From: Zygaena filipendulae
Lineage: Eukaryota > Arthropoda > Insecta > Lepidoptera > Zygaenidae
Assembly: GCA_907165275.2 (NCBI GenBank)
Contig: OU015650.1
Location: 4,556,001 to 4,620,000, forward strand
Reading direction: 5' to 3'
DNA length: 64,000 nt
Positions 1 through 13,188 of this stretch are shown one piece after another (the first letter of the stretch is position 1; every line of letters begins with the position of its first letter). The notes beneath the pieces were generated by a model. The model saw nothing but the letters and a program-made list of their open reading frames with translations. It was not told the origin of the DNA and searched no databases. The translations under genes were made by a program, and so were the position numbers.

Positions 1-1338
1 TACAAGGCGCGTCTTGTAGCAAAGGGCTATACACAGCGCTATGGCATAGATTATCAGGAGACATTTTCTCCTGTAGTAAGATACTCAACTATACGCACAT
101 TGCTTGCGATTGCTGCATCATATAACTTGGACATAGATCACATGGATGTCAAGACTGCATTCTTGAATGGTGACCTCCAAGAAGAAGTGTACATCGAACA
201 GCCGGAATCTTTTAAAGTAAAAGGAGAAGAGAATAAAGTCTACAAGCTGAAAAAAGCCATCTATGGCCTGAAACAAGCTGCAAAGGCTTGGTATGATAAA
301 ATAAATTCAGTTCTGGTGGACAAAATGAAGTTTAAAAGATTATCAACTGAGCCATGTGTTTATATTCAGACCGTACACAAAGATATTATAATAATTGCAT
401 TATATGTTGACGATGTATTTCTGTTCACAAGTCCTAGTTCACCAAAGAAGAGTGAAATTAAGTCAAAACTAATGCTAGAGTTTGAAATGAAGGACCTGGG
501 ACCGGCACATCATATATTGGGTATGAGGTTATGTAAAGAGAGAGATAAAATTACTCTAGACCAGTCTACCTACATTAAGAATGTATTAGAGAAATTTCAG
601 ATGACTGACTGTAATCCAGTGTGTACTCCTATGGAAAAGGGAATCAAATTTTCTATAGAAAAGCAAAAAGAAGAAAAATTTGACTATAGAAACTTAATTG
701 GTTGCCTTATGTATGTTGCAGTGTGCACGCGACCTGACATCTCACACAGTGTGAGTGTGCTCAGTCAGTTCAACGACTCTTACACAGCAGAACACTGGAA
801 AGCAGCAAAGCGAGTGCTTCGCTATTTAAAAGGTACTGTGGATCTTAAACTGGTATTCACTAAGAGCAATCTGCACATCTCAGCCTATGTCGATGCAGAT
901 TGGGCAGCCTGTGAACTCGACCGGAAGTCTTATACGGGCTTCGTCTTCAAGGTAGGTAAATCAGTTGTTTCATGGGAAAGCCGTAAACAAAGAACTGTGG
1001 CCCTTTCCAGCACTGAGGCTGAGTATATGGGCATTTCGGATGCATGTAAAGAAGCTCTATTTATAAGAACCTTTTTGTATGAGTTATTTGGTAAACATTA
1101 TGATGTAACCATGTACAATGATAGCCAGTCTGCACAAAAGTTGTCCTCAAACCCTATGTACCATGCTAGAACCAAACATATTGATGTTAGACATCATTTT
1201 ATTCGTGAGATAATATGTAAAGGTATAATTAACATTAATTATTTGTCTACTGATAAAATGACTGCCGATATTTTGACCAAACCATTGTATAAAGTTAAAC
1301 ATGATATGTTTGTTAGAGAAATGTGTCTTATGAAATAA
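1..1338 (+). CDS. Ty1/copia retrotransposon Pol, C-terminal part (reverse transcriptase and RNase H)
   Basis: The reading frame is open from base 1 to a TAA stop and clearly continues to the left of the window. It starts in the reverse transcriptase ([29 protein letters not shown]) and includes the catalytic [10 protein letters not shown] box. The copia-type RNase H follows, with [25 protein letters not shown] and [15 protein letters not shown]. These are the usual copia Pol motifs in the usual order, where Pol copies element RNA into DNA in a cytoplasmic particle. No stop or frameshift is seen in 446 codons, so the copy is young or recently active. Gag, protease, integrase and the 5' LTR lie outside the window. 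Family assignment is firm, but the exact lineage is not determined. Confidence 0.95.
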   Translation, partial: YKARLVAKGYTQRYGIDYQETFSPVVRYSTIRTLLAIAASYNLDIDHMDVKTAFLNGDLQEEVYIEQPESFKVKGEENKVYKLKKAIYGLKQAAKAWYDKINSVLVDKMKFKRLSTEPCVYIQTVHKDIIIIALYVDDVFLFTSPSSPKKSEIKSKLMLEFEMKDLGPAHHILGMRLCKERDKITLDQSTYIKNVLEKFQMTDCNPVCTPMEKGIKFSIEKQKEEKFDYRNLIGCLMYVAVCTRPDISHSVSVLSQFNDSYTAEHWKAAKRVLRYLKGTVDLKLVFTKSNLHISAYVDADWAACELDRKSYTGFVFKVGKSVVSWESRKQRTVALSSTEAEYMGISDACKEALFIRTFLYELFGKHYDVTMYNDSQSAQKLSSNPMYHARTKHIDVRHHFIREIICKGIININYLSTDKMTADILTKPLYKVKHDMFVREMCLMK

Positions 1339-1579
1339 TAGGTAAGTACATAGTATTTGTATCCAATACAGTAGTAGTAGGGCACTCAGTAATAATAAAA
1401 CTAATCATGTGTTGAGAAGTTTTATATTGTTAAGTTTAAAAATGTAATAAAACAGTAAGTTTTAAGATAAGAAATTGTTTTGTTACATGATAATAAGTTC
1501 CTATTTTTGGGTTTGTTATGTAATGATTTGATTAGTCTGCATACAATGTATACTATGTTGTGTTCTTTGTGTGCAGTAA

Positions 1580-1690
1580 TGATTATTTTTGTTTAGATTA
1601 TATACAGAGTGATTATTTTTGTTTAGTCTGTATACAGGTGGATTAAATTTTGCTAAGTCTGTATACAGAGTGATGATTGATTTTGTTTCT
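1580..1690 (+). repeat. Short tandem repeat in copia 3' untranslated region
   Basis: About three units of 29 to 32 bases, each built around TGATTATTTTTGTTTAG followed by TCTGTATACAGAG, lie between the pol stop and the 3' LTR. The units differ by a few bases and indels, including ATTATATACAGAG in the first. Their role is unknown. Confidence 0.7.
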
Positions 1691-1748
1691 TTTATACTTT
1701 GCATTAAGGGCCAGTAAGTGTTACTGATTATAGTCGTTTAAGGGCCAG

Positions 1749-1948
1749 TGTTGGTAAATGTAAACGACTTAATGTCAATGTCATTTTGTATTTGACACAG
1801 CTAGAGCTGTCAAACTGTTACTCTGTGTAACCCTGTGTCGTATGTCGAGTCGGCCATTACGTTCGACGTTGTGTACCGTGAACTACCGTGTATGTTGCAA
1901 ATAAAGTTATCCATCGTAATCCACGCTATTCTATCATTTCTAGCCACA
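1749..1948 (+). mobile_element. 3' LTR of the copia element
   Basis: The purine-rich stretch TTAAGGGCCAG ends where a TGTTGG terminus typical of copia LTRs begins. An AATAAA polyadenylation signal is at 1900-1905. The right end is placed at a CA in CTAGCCACA, about 200 bp from the start. That end is approximate because no 5' LTR or target duplication is available for comparison. Confidence 0.7.
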
Positions 1949-4900
1949 ACCCTTCAGGCCACTGAAACCTTTTCGGTCGCCGTCGGTCTTTCCGTATATA
2001 ATTATTAGGTATTGACTTTCCGGAAGAAATTCTGTACCTAAATGATAGTGAAAACAATAGCAAAGTTCGTTGAGTATTTATACAACGTGTTAATGAATTA
2101 ACTGAAAAGCTGATACACCCCATTTAAAAAAAATAAACAATAATATGATTAAAATATATTTTATGTCGCAAAATTTATACTTTAAAAGTTATTCAACATT
2201 AGTTTGGAGGTGACCTATCTACGAAATTTCAAGCGATACGCCCGGGCCTACTGGTTCATTTTTTTTTGCTGCGGGCGGCGTACGCGCCAAATATTGTATT
2301 ATAAATAAATTAGACATGGGGTAGTAAAAATGAAAAAATATAACCTATATTAAAACATAGTGCGATCGATTCGCTAGACTCTGAGCAAAAGCGACTCTTT
2401 TATTTGTACAGATAGTATCTATATGTAAAGAAATGCAGAAACTGTTGACTTAGATCATCAACCAGAAATTAAATTAAAACTAATTGTTACTGGGCTTATT
2501 CAAAATTATGAATTAAGTGAAGTTGATTCAGCAGAATATTATTATGATTATGTAATTGACTCAAGCGTGGTAAAAAGGTCGTGCGCCTACTTCCTTTAAT
2601 AACTACCCCATCGCAGAGAGCCATAACTCAAAGTTGATCCCTACATTGACTTAAGGAGATGAACCACCCTCGGATGTGTAGCTTTCGTTCGTGCTTTCAT
2701 CTCTCTACCCAATAAGTGCACGTCCATATTTGAAAGTCGTTTTTACTTTAGATGATCTACGGAAAATATTATAATAATAGATTTAATCCTATTACCTACC
2801 TACCTATTTATTTTTTAATATTATATACATATTAATTTAAATTTTTTTGGAGAATTTCCAAATGGAAAAGAAAATTAGAAAATAGAGTTATTTTTAATGT
2901 ACCGACTTATAGCTAGGGGGCAATGCGAATTTATTAGTAGAATATTAATTTATCATATTATTATTTAATATTTATTTAACCAAACAGACGTGAAAAAGTT
3001 TATGATTTTGAACTATTTTTGTATGGTGATTTTTTTCATTAAAAATCTTATTCTGAGAATGTAAAATAAATAGAAACATCAAAATTTACACTCCCGTTTC
3101 AAGGAAACTCCGAGTGTCCGTACTGTGTACAATGTTTGTCGTTTTTTTTCCGCTCTGTCTGTGCCCGTCGCGGTCGGTGTAATCTCTAATCTCCCGTCGC
3201 CAATTTATTTTCATTAGCGATCATCCTCGGTTAATTTTATTCCCTACTTACCCAGGCAAGGACCGGAAGACGTGCTTACTCTGTATGGAGACGGCTTTTT
3301 TATTAAACAATAACACGATAACCTCTTTATTAAGTACTTCTTTTTTCTTAAATGGACTTTAGCATATACATAATGCATTTAGCCAGTTTCAAGATTAGAT
3401 TATAGATTAAATCTTTCTCGGAGCTCTTGAACGATGCTAGAGAAAACAGTTATATTTTCTAATAGCTACGTACATAAAAAACCGCCACTGCGGAAATTAC
3501 ACATTGTTCTATACAGCACCACAAAACATAGTATAAACCACATTTAATTTTGTTTTATGTTCACGAAAAACATTGACGATCCTGCCAAGTTTCCCGCCAA
3601 AAGCTCCTTTATTATTTAAGATTGCTTAAGATCCGTTTAGCATGCGTGATCTTTGATTCAGCTGACGGTCGAATAATTAATCAAACTGATTTTGAGCTCT
3701 TACTTCATAATATGCAAAGAGTGACAAAGTAAGAAAAATTAAGCAGATAATAAATTCGTAACTAAGCTCATTAGTTTTTTTTTGTTTAATTTCACAATTT
3801 GAAATAAATTGTCAAAAGTAGTCTTCATACTCACCCAACCCAGATTGACTTCCTATCCTGAGCTGCCAGTATCTGCTTAATTCATTTCCACAGGATATAT
3901 TATTTTTTTACTCCCTCTCTTTTTTTCGTGATGTTGAATCTTGGCTTATTTTTTTTATCATTGCGTTTGCCGCCAATTTTCGAGGGTCGAATATTCATTA
4001 TTAATTCAAGCACAATCTTGACTCGATACTCATTCAATTCACTTTAGCAATGTTAAAAGAGAAATTAGACGTGAATTTACGCTTTTTAACATTTATCTAG
4101 TAGTGAATCCACCAGGTATTTTATGGCAAAAATCGAGACACGTTGATGAATTCAGTTGCAAATGGAACGGAAAACTTCTCAAAACAAAAAGATTATCAGA
4201 CAGCCACGATGTTTTGGATAAATATTGTTGTTGAGATTTTTCAATCGACAGACAAGAAGATATACAATAAGACAGCTTATATTCGTCTAATAGTCTAGAC
4301 ATAACTTGATCTATTTATAAACTTATTCTCAAAAAAAAAAATAACACACTTTAACCAACGAAATATACTAAGCAATTCGTACGCCTTAACATAACAATTA
4401 TAGAATTGTTTGAAATTCATGTAAATAAAACCTACAAAACCATAATGTCTGATAGAGTTTCCTCATACATAATGCAACTTGCAACATTTTGTTCAGTGAA
4501 TCTTTGCTCGAATTAATTTGTATGAAGCATTTCGCAAAATTAACGCATGAATAACGTCACCCGCCTCTGACATCTCGCTAAATCGCACTTACGTGCATCT
4601 CCTGCGCTACGCGTATGCACGTGGTATATCGCTGGAGGTGTCACAACACAACATTCAACCACTATAAGAATGATACCAACTATTTGTGGGAAATTATTTC
4701 AATAATGCACAAATGCCTAATATGGCCTCAGATATAAATTCAAAATTCAAAGGCATTTATTACTTAGGATTGTTTGTTACAATCACTTATAATCGTCAGC
4801 AGGTTCTTAGAACTATGAATTACCGTCAGTTCGAATTTCTTTAAAAAGACTTAAGTTTTTAAATGATGTTTTAAAATTTGTTTCTCGACTAAAACGCCGA

Positions 4901-7900
4901 TAGTTGTCTCGTGTGACGTGTCTCTATGACGTCTCCTGTTAGACTATCATGGTGTTAAGTTTTTTCATAATTAGTTGTTGTTATAAAAGAAAATTTTGAA
5001 ATTTTATAAGTGTTTTGCGGTGCGTCAATGTACGAGTACAACTAGTTACCGCAATCAAAACTGCTGAAACCATCAACCACCTTTAAAATTTCATCTTTCG
5101 TCCTCGTGTTGATATTCTCACCTGTTTTTTTTTACTAATTTTTTTTCCACCGTGTCCCAACCAGGTTATAACAGCTCTATTTAGTTTCTATGTTATGCTT
5201 GTTAATTTTCACCGGTGACAGACGCGCGGTATCAGGTGAAGGGATCCCACGCTCGGCCGCGACCCGCCCCTGTCGCCGCCGCCTCTGTCTCACTGTTTGC
5301 TGTTGCATCTGTTGGATACTTACAACCACCCCCTTTCCTGGCTATGTTATCAACCCAAAATAAGGCCCTCGAAACGTACTAGATTAAAGACTACAGAGCG
5401 AGAGTAAAGTTTATTTACGTACCTATCTATTTCAACAAGTAAGAAATAGTTAATTAGCTTAAAATTTAAATTAACAATCGAAAACTGGTGACGCATCATG
5501 AAGTTTTAAAAAACGGTTACACATTAATTTTAAGTAGATAAAGCTTTTTATTTAAATCAAAAAAACCTTTTTTTTGCAATTCTTATTATATTAATGCAAG
5601 TTTGCTAAAAAAAAAATTACTGACGATACATTTAGATCGATACATAAAAACAAATTATCAACTTTATTGAATCATAGCATAAAAATCAGTACTTAATTAG
5701 TAGGATTAACGCTTAGCTCATATACCACAACGTTATACATAAATAGTACAATAATTTGGTAGGAAACAATCGTGCAAATCATCGCTGTGACATAATTGAA
5801 TATTTTAATGAACGATAATAATTTTTAACGTCCGTTTTTAAAGGACACTCTAAAACAAAGCTAGTTAATTTCTAACGAGGACTCGTCAAAATTTTGTTTA
5901 ATTATATCCCGAGGGAGGATGCTAAGCGAGAGGCGGGGCGCGATCGAGTCAACCGTTTATGAAATACACCACCACAACAACCGGTACTAAAGACTTAAAC
6001 ATCTACGTCTTGATGAAAGTGCCAACGCCAGGAAATTAGCTCCTTTAAAAAAAGACTCCCCATCGTTTGACATCGAGGTGACAACCCTGGCGATTATCGC
6101 GACAGCTCACTCGAGAATCTGTTTCGTTACTTTTAAACAATATTGTTCATGAAAGATATCGTTTTTTTTTGTTCTCATTTTATAATTTTTTCTTTTTTTG
6201 CGGTGCAATGGAAACGTTTTTGTTTTTCACTGTTAAAGTTTTCTTTTGTGTTAAACGCTACTGTATGGTAATTCGTTTCTTTTGTATGATCAAAGCTGGT
6301 GAATGTTAATCCAATTAGTTTATAATGTAATTTAAAACAAAATCTAATGGGTTTCATCAAAACCTATTCTGTATTTCTATGATTTATCCGAATTCACAAT
6401 TCGATTCAGTGAAGTTTGATTCAGGGAAGTTTTAACTTAAATCATGTTGAACTTTAATTTTACCAGATTGGCCATGCTTTCTTCAAGTTTAATTTTAACT
6501 ATGATAAAGCTAAGTTATCGGTAAAAAGCTTTGCAAAGGTGGATAATTTATAAAAATAATAAATCATAGAAAGAATTAATTAGGCCACAGTTAATTCATA
6601 AAATTTCTCACAGACTGCAAAGGCGTCGCAATCGATAAAAGCGAAATATTGCTTATTGATATCTGAAATCTCGCAAATACTATGTATACTTCTTTAAGAA
6701 GCTGAAAGACAACTAGGTAGTATAAAGGAAGTATACTGTTATTTAAGCTGACAAAGGATTTTCATCCTAAATTAATACGGGTGGAACCGCGAGAACAGTA
6801 GTATGTATCGTGGAGGTTTTATCTTCAAAACTCACTTTTTCTGAGCGTCGGCGTTATTGTTTTGTTTCTCTTCACCCGACTCCCACGGATAGTAAAGGTC
6901 AGTTATCATTTTATTATTTTGTAAATCAAAACTTTTCTGTACGGATGCATTTAAAAAAATTATTATAAATTGACATTCATGACCTGTTCCAACACATTGA
7001 CTTTACTCGTCTTAATAAACAAATAAACAAGTAATAATAAGATCTTGGACTAAGAAAAATCCTAATCAGTATGAAAATTGAAATCAACAATAATAGAGCG
7101 GAAATTTCGTACATTTGCATACAAAATCACGTATATATTCAATCTGCTAAGGAAACGTGTGCGGGAGCTAACGCGCGGTTTACGTGTTAGATAAGACAAA
7201 CGCACGCAAATGTCCCCATTCTTACCACGAGAGATGCTGATCTTTATTGCTGCAATATCGAAATGTAAACCGAAAACGAAAGCGTTTCTAATGTTGATAA
7301 GTTATGGTTTTTATTGTGAGTCAGCATTTATACAAAAATGTTTTTCGAGTTTTAACATTTTTTTGTCATTGAAATAAGCTCAAACTGTTTCTTCAATAAA
7401 GAAGTGGTGAAAAATAATATATTTTAATTTAATTGTTGCATTTTTTTTTTACTTGACACATTTACAAAATATTAGAACTGACGTACTTAACAGTAGTGTA
7501 TTATTATTCTATAGGTACCTAACTGGTATGTATTGCAAAGAACCAATATTTGATTTTTGTATGCTCTATTTCTTTGTTTGTAACAGATGAACTCTAAAAT
7601 TATTAAACTACAGTGTTCCTGAATGATAGAAATTACTTTTATTTTAGAATTCTCACGAAAACTTCGAAATTAATGCGAAATTAATAATATACCTAGTACC
7701 TATTTAATATCTTTGTTTAAGCTATAAAAGGTGATCTTCACTAACACCAATGATCCGGGTTTCGCGGCTGAAGGGTGGAAAATAATGTGTAGAGTTATCA
7801 ATTTCATCTGTTCACGTAAACTTGAAATGACATTAGCCGTTCCTTTGTTAACGATCATCGCGATGTACAGTTGTTAAAATAACATAGAAAATTCAATAAA

Positions 7901-9825
7901 AAGCTAAAAGCCAATCTTATCTCGGCGAGAGGAAATTAAGAAAGAGCGTCGGGCATCAGACGCGGTCGCTTTTCGAGCTCTTGACTAGTGATGGTAAAAG
8001 TTGACGACAAAGTTTTAAAGGGAAAACGATTGGAAAAAAGAAAGAGAGAAAGGCATTTATTTGGGAATAGAGAACACTATCACACACCTACGTAGATTTC
8101 AGAATCACTTCGGGAACTTCAGGATAAAAATCTTTTATTAGTCTCTACCTCTATTACAACCCAGAAACTACCTTATACTTGCCCAGCTTCGTAGTGCGAG
8201 TATTATATATAGTTTTTTATATGGTAAGATTACATTTTGCCTTTCAACAGATGCTGCAGGGGGTAACTATGGAAAATACAACCTTTTTGTGTAGGTTTTT
8301 TTTTTCTTTCAAATTACATAATATCCTCATAACGTTATTTACAAAATGACTAATTGCTGATCCGGTACCAAAATTAAATCGATATCGGGCGTTAATATCA
8401 CAATATTACGCACATCACTAACATATTTTTTAAAGATAGACTGTTGAATGGGACAGCTACACGACATGGAGGTTCGGGCTTCGGCGTCGAATAGCTGAAA
8501 TAATTCCAGTGTGACGCCACCACAGCGCCGCGAGGGAGGCGCCGGAAACGCAGCCTTATCTCGCGCGGAATACCCACTTGTTCCATTTTTAAACAACTCA
8601 CTTCTTTATTTGTATTTATACCGTCCCCCGCGTACACCCCGCACCCCCTTCCGCCTGAGTTACCACATGAATAGAGACGCCTACTTAATGGGACTTTCAG
8701 TTACTAAGTCATCATATTTTTTTAACAATAAACCCGAGGAAGATAAGTACGAAGGTCGGGCGGCTGGGATAGTAAACACAGATGTATACAGCGAGTTTAT
8801 ATCGGGGAAATTCGCAAGAGAATCTTGATGGTTTGTCGTAAATATACCAACTACGTAGGAAGTTCGTTGTCTGCCGTAACATTGTTAGCTGTTAAAAATA
8901 TGGACGTAGGTATCTTGTTTATATTGAAATCTGAAAGTTTTGAAACTACATTAAATAACATGGGAAAGATAAAGTGAATAAGTTGAATAAAATAGAAAGT
9001 AAAGTTTTTAAAACTCTATGTACCTACTTAATAAAATAACGCAAGGGAGTTAGGTAGGTATATATGGTAGTAATTAACGACAGCTAACTTTGTTCTCTAA
9101 ACTTAGGATGATATTTCAATTGAAGGTAACAACGTCGAGGTTTTAAATCCCACCTTGATTTATTACCTTAAAAATTGTCATAATCTTAAAGCCTATTCTT
9201 TAGATAAAACCGCAATCAAAGAAATTATTTACACAGTGCGATATTCGTCTTCCGGGTATAGTTTATCCGTTATCGCGAGCACAATGCATTACGGACGGTA
9301 ACAACGTCATTACGGAGGCTATTCAACATTTTTATTATTGCGTTACTATTGTCTTATGGCGCGACGGAGTCAGATAGCGTGCAGACACACGGACCAGGAG
9401 AATGGCTAGTTCATTGTTAGCCTAGTCTTTTATAATTGTGGCGTGTCTATCGTTGCGTGATAATTTTGGCAATGTCCGCAGTTAAATTATTTAAACTACG
9501 GTATAGGCAACGTTGTACGTTGGGGTTTGTTCCCTCAGCTAATATCGTGGTTATCTCGCGAGAACCAGTGGCTTGCTCAAGGTACACAAAATGGCGGCAG
9601 GGCGTTAGCTGCAGAGCAAATTTTTAATTGAAACGATCTCTTGGCTACTCCTGTTTTAAATGCTCTAAGAGCACCCCAGGTGGCGTAATAATTTCTATGT
9701 TTTACTATTATTATATTATGCTATTACAATTTTATGCACACATGGTACCAAACTACAGATATAATTCCTATATCTTTTATGTTCTAAACACATAGTACTT
9801 ATTAAAGTAAAAAGTCACAAGTTTA
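1949..9825. other. Gene-free AT-rich stretch
   Basis: No supported coding exon, RNA gene or complete transposon is seen on either strand. The open frames here are short, lack recognisable domains and do not join through plausible splice sites. A GC-richer patch lies near 5215-5300 and another near 8500-8660. Their function cannot be read from the sequence. The stretch could be intergenic or a large intron of a gene outside the window. Confidence 0.5.
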
Positions 9826-9893
9826 TTCTGATGCGGGCATCAAACCCATGACACTTGGCATAGCAGTCAGTTACTTTACCACTACCTATAGGT
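9826..9893 (-). repeat. tRNA-derived SINE head
   Basis: On the minus strand an A-box-like TAGTGGTAAAGT is followed by a B-box-like GGGTTTGATGCCC. That is pol III promoter order, but there is no clean cloverleaf. A similar unit is at 54633-54700. A SINE head is more likely than a functional tRNA. Confidence 0.5.
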
Positions 9894-10191
9894 ACACGGT
9901 GTTGTCAAAAATGTTCGCCAACTGCGTTTGTGCGTTCGCCATCGCCGTTACCCGTGTGTCCGCTGCGTAACTCGCACAGCCGAGATACGTTGCAGATTTA
10001 TGTGGGTGATGTTTGTTGTTTCACCTTCCCGCGAATTATGCGGCGGCGAGATTTATGAATAACCCCGTTTGTGTTCAGTCGGATCATTGCCGCTGATAAA
10101 AAGGGATGTGACAAATTTCACGCGACTCTGTTCAACGGTGAAATTTTCTTTATTGTATGTGATATAGAAGTTTAATTAATCTTAAAGTTTT
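9894..10191. other. No recognisable feature
   Basis: Moderately GC-rich sequence with no ORF or repeat that I recognise. Confidence 0.4.
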
Positions 10192-10399
10192 CTGGTGCAT
10201 CCCAGTAGTACCTACCCCATACCTGTAGTTCTATAAAACGGTTAGGATATTCACTGGGCTTTCTAATTTTAGTACAATAGTACTGATGGGATACTAAACA
10301 TTAATATGAGGCCTCAACAGTTCTATAGAACTACAGAACTTGGGTGCATCCCAGTAGTAGTAGTAGTAGTACATGGTACTACTGGGATGCACCCAAGTT
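10192..10399. repeat. Foldback sequence with perfect 23-bp hairpin
   Basis: Perfect arms at 10337-10359 and 10377-10399 (core GGGTGCATCCCAGTAGTA) flank a 17-base loop containing (AGT)n. A further partial copy of the arm, TGGTGCATCCCAGTAGTA, lies at 10193-10210 in direct orientation. A palindromic TTCTATAGAACTACAGAAC sits just left of the hairpin. It may be the remains of a small inverted-repeat element. Confidence 0.65.
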
Positions 10400-10487
10400 T
10401 TCTTTACATGTAGGTATTACAAATTGAGACAGACTATTTATAAATATGTATACTATAAGACAAGTTGTTCTCTCTCTCTCTGACAAA

Positions 10488-10640
10488 AAGTACCCTATGT
10501 CCTTTTTTGTAACCCTGACAACGTGTATGCTACATTTCATAGTTGTCGGTTGAAAGCGTAACAAACAAACTCATTTCCACAATTTTAGATCCCGTGAGAA
10601 GTTCCCGTGGGAATTACAGATTAAAAAAGTACCCTGTAGA
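10488..10640 (-). repeat. Lep1-type Helitron-like fragments (two, same orientation)
   Basis: The first piece, 10488-10575, reads AAAGTACCCTATGTCC, CCTGACAACGTG and GCGTAACAAACAAAC, the inner Lep1 block in reverse. The second piece, from 10592, has the inner 3' region (AGTTCCCGTGGGAATTAC, then AAAAAGTACCCTGTA). Neither has both ends. Confidence 0.65.
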
Positions 10641-11257
10641 GTTTATCCACAACAGTCAAACACAAAAAATCAAATCTTTTCTCCTTGTAACATACGTAGG
10701 AACCTACTAGTATAGAAATATAAATTATGTGATCTGAGCGAGTTTTGTAGACGATGCAAATTGAAATACAAACATTGCTTTGACTCCAATTACATACTTA
10801 TTGCGTACCTACGTACCTACTTAGTTATATCTGTTTCCAATTATGCAAATACCGGCACGCACCCGCGGGAGTTTCCTGCTTACGGGAGATACCATTAATC
10901 ATTATCTAAATTAATTTCGAACGTTTAACAAAATCTCTTCTTAGTTTCTTAAAGTCACAATAAAGTGGATCCGCGGCGCGCCGCCGTCGCCCATAACTCA
11001 TCCGAACGTAAGATTACTGATCTTTAATCCCCCTCCTGGCTTCACTTAAAGTTAAGATTTATGAGCGAAGGAATTATATTTCGCCCCCGCGAAATAAGCT
11101 GGCGAAGGACAGGACACGAGTCTATGGAAAAATTGTTTTGCATGCGCCAGCCGCTGTGAGGGTTAAAGTAGTTTTGGAGTGTTCAAGATGCAATAAGCGG
11201 TTTTTAACTTATAATAACACAGAATAAAATCAAGTATTTGAGAAATTATTATTATTT
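10641..11257. other. No recognisable feature
   Basis: No gene or repeat family recognised. A GC-rich cluster (GGATCCGCGGCGCGCCGCC) is at 10969-10987. Confidence 0.4.
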
Positions 11258-11392
11258 TAGCTGTGCCCCGCGGTTTTACACGCGTGAATTTCGGTATGTC
11301 TGCAGGAACTCTGATAAATGTAGCCTAAGTTGTATAACATCAGTGAAAATCCTATTAAAATCAGTCCAACCGTTTCTAAAATAAATAAATAG
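11258..11392 (-). repeat. Lep1-type Helitron-like copy, divergent
   Basis: It opens with TAGCTGTGCCCCGCGG and the hairpin-like CCGCGGTTTTACACGCGTG, then ATCAGTCCAACCGTTTC in place of the usual TCCGTTCAGCCGTTT. The far (5') end is degraded. Confidence 0.65.
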
Positions 11393-12948
11393 ACAGATAA
11401 AAAAAATTTAAATCGGTTTTTTTATTAGTACCGCATAGGCCTATAATACGTACTTTCATAATACATGCATGTACGAATTGTTACCTACTGTGATTTCGCC
11501 TATGTGAGTTTCATTCACTGAGCAATTTCGAAATTCCAGAATAATAACTATCCTGTGTTTGTTTCTACAACTCGTGTTTCCGTCCAACTGTTTCAGTATG
11601 AAAGAGTAACAAATTTTACTCACACTTATAAATTATCTCATTTGCATTATTATTTTGATGTGACACTTAGTAAGTAGCTACATATAAATTTACTAAAAAT
11701 ATCTTTTACTCTACACTATCACAAAATTCGTAAGTTTTATCACATTTTAATTCAGATTCATCATAATAATTCTATGAAACTTGGGAAAAAATAACACCGG
11801 TTATTTTTTAATATCTATCCCCCAATACAGCACGAGGAAGTTTTTATAAAAATATATCCCAATATTTTCCGTCACGTCATTTTTTCAGCCAAGTCCCGTA
11901 TGCGTGCTTAAGTGAATATGCGATGCTGAGTTTTAACATTGTTTCGGAGTTAGCTGAAGGAATATTTATGGTCTTAAACTTTATTTAATATCAGATCCAG
12001 CCGCGCCCCGGACATCAGTAAAAAGTTTTAAGCTGCAGATACCCAGGTTACGTTGTGAAGCCTTTTTTAATTATGAAAAAAAACATTTTAGAATAAATTA
12101 ATTATAAAAATAAAGACTTGAAATATACCTAAAAAGATAAAACTTGTATCAAATAAGTATTTAATAATAATTAATTCAATCCATATATTGTGTATTTCTG
12201 ACTTGAGCTTTATTGGTAGTTTTACCTTTACATATCATACGAAAATTTAAGACTATCATATTATTATCTATACCTATTAGGTTTTATGTATTGTACCTAA
12301 ATAGCTTTAAGTTTTTCGATCGTTTAAAAGAAAATAAAATAAATTCTGACCATTTAGTTAGTTTTGTACTAATTTAACCAATGCTATAATACCTAATACT
12401 AAATTTAAATTAAGAAACATCAATATATTATATATTATAGTTCCTCTGAAATATTGAAACAATGTAAAAATCGACTATTATACTAGCTTTATCATACGCC
12501 TTCAACTTCCAAAATATCCCGCTGAAAACTTTCCAACAAAGGTGTAATTGAAAGATCGGAAATTCCCAAGCAAGCACATATTTCAAACGCTCTCTCGTTG
12601 CCCGGATAATATAAGAAGATAGAGGACAGAGTCGGATATAAAATATGGCGTCCTTTCATGAATCTTATTAAGATATCCTCCGAAAATCGAGCGAGGCGGG
12701 ACTACCTCGGGCCTCGTGTTCCCGTGAGTGTGACCAGGACAAATGTCTTGCCAGGTTTACGTATATTAAAATAATACAGACCCGGTTAAAGAGGTACTCA
12801 AATTCCCCGTCGGAATATTTATCGTATCTATAAATATCGTTTCACCTTTCAAACGATTAAATGTGTAGGTGTAGCTTTCCAGCAGATAGTTTTTTTCTGT
12901 TAAAAATCCATTACGACTACTGGTCCTGATTATTTTTTAGGATTCTTA
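11393..12948. other. No recognisable feature
   Basis: AT-rich sequence without a supported gene. Short open frames only. Confidence 0.4.
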
Positions 12949-13185
12949 CCGCCGCACTCAGAGTCGACTTTAATGGTTACTTAGTTAAGTATAGATTTTT
13001 AAAACAAAACTGCCGCAGTCAGACAAGATTAATAAATTAATGTTAATTGGCATTTAACTAATTAAGTTGCGTCTCATTAAATTCCAATTAACATTAATTT
13101 ACTGAACGTCTCTGATTGCGGCAGTTTTGTTTTAAAAATCTATACTTAACTAAGTTATGATTAAAGTCGACTCTGAGTGCGGCCG
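12949..13185. mobile_element. 237-bp foldback MITE, copy 1
   Basis: Almost the whole element is an inverted repeat. It begins CCGCCGCACTCAGAGTCGAC and ends with the complement, CTCTGAGTGCGGCCG. The arms are about 110 bp and meet near 13060. TTA flanks both sides (12946-12948 and 13186-13188), a 3-bp target duplication of the kind made by PIF/Harbinger transposases. Copy 2 at 53741-53977 has exactly the same length. It codes for nothing and would need a transposase from elsewhere. Confidence 0.85.
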
Positions 13186-13188
13186 TTA

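Noticed and set aside
8339..8828. Overlapping open frames of 79 to 105 codons
   Set aside because: They lie on a GC-richer patch in three frames at once, with no domain and no splice partner. Composition alone explains them.
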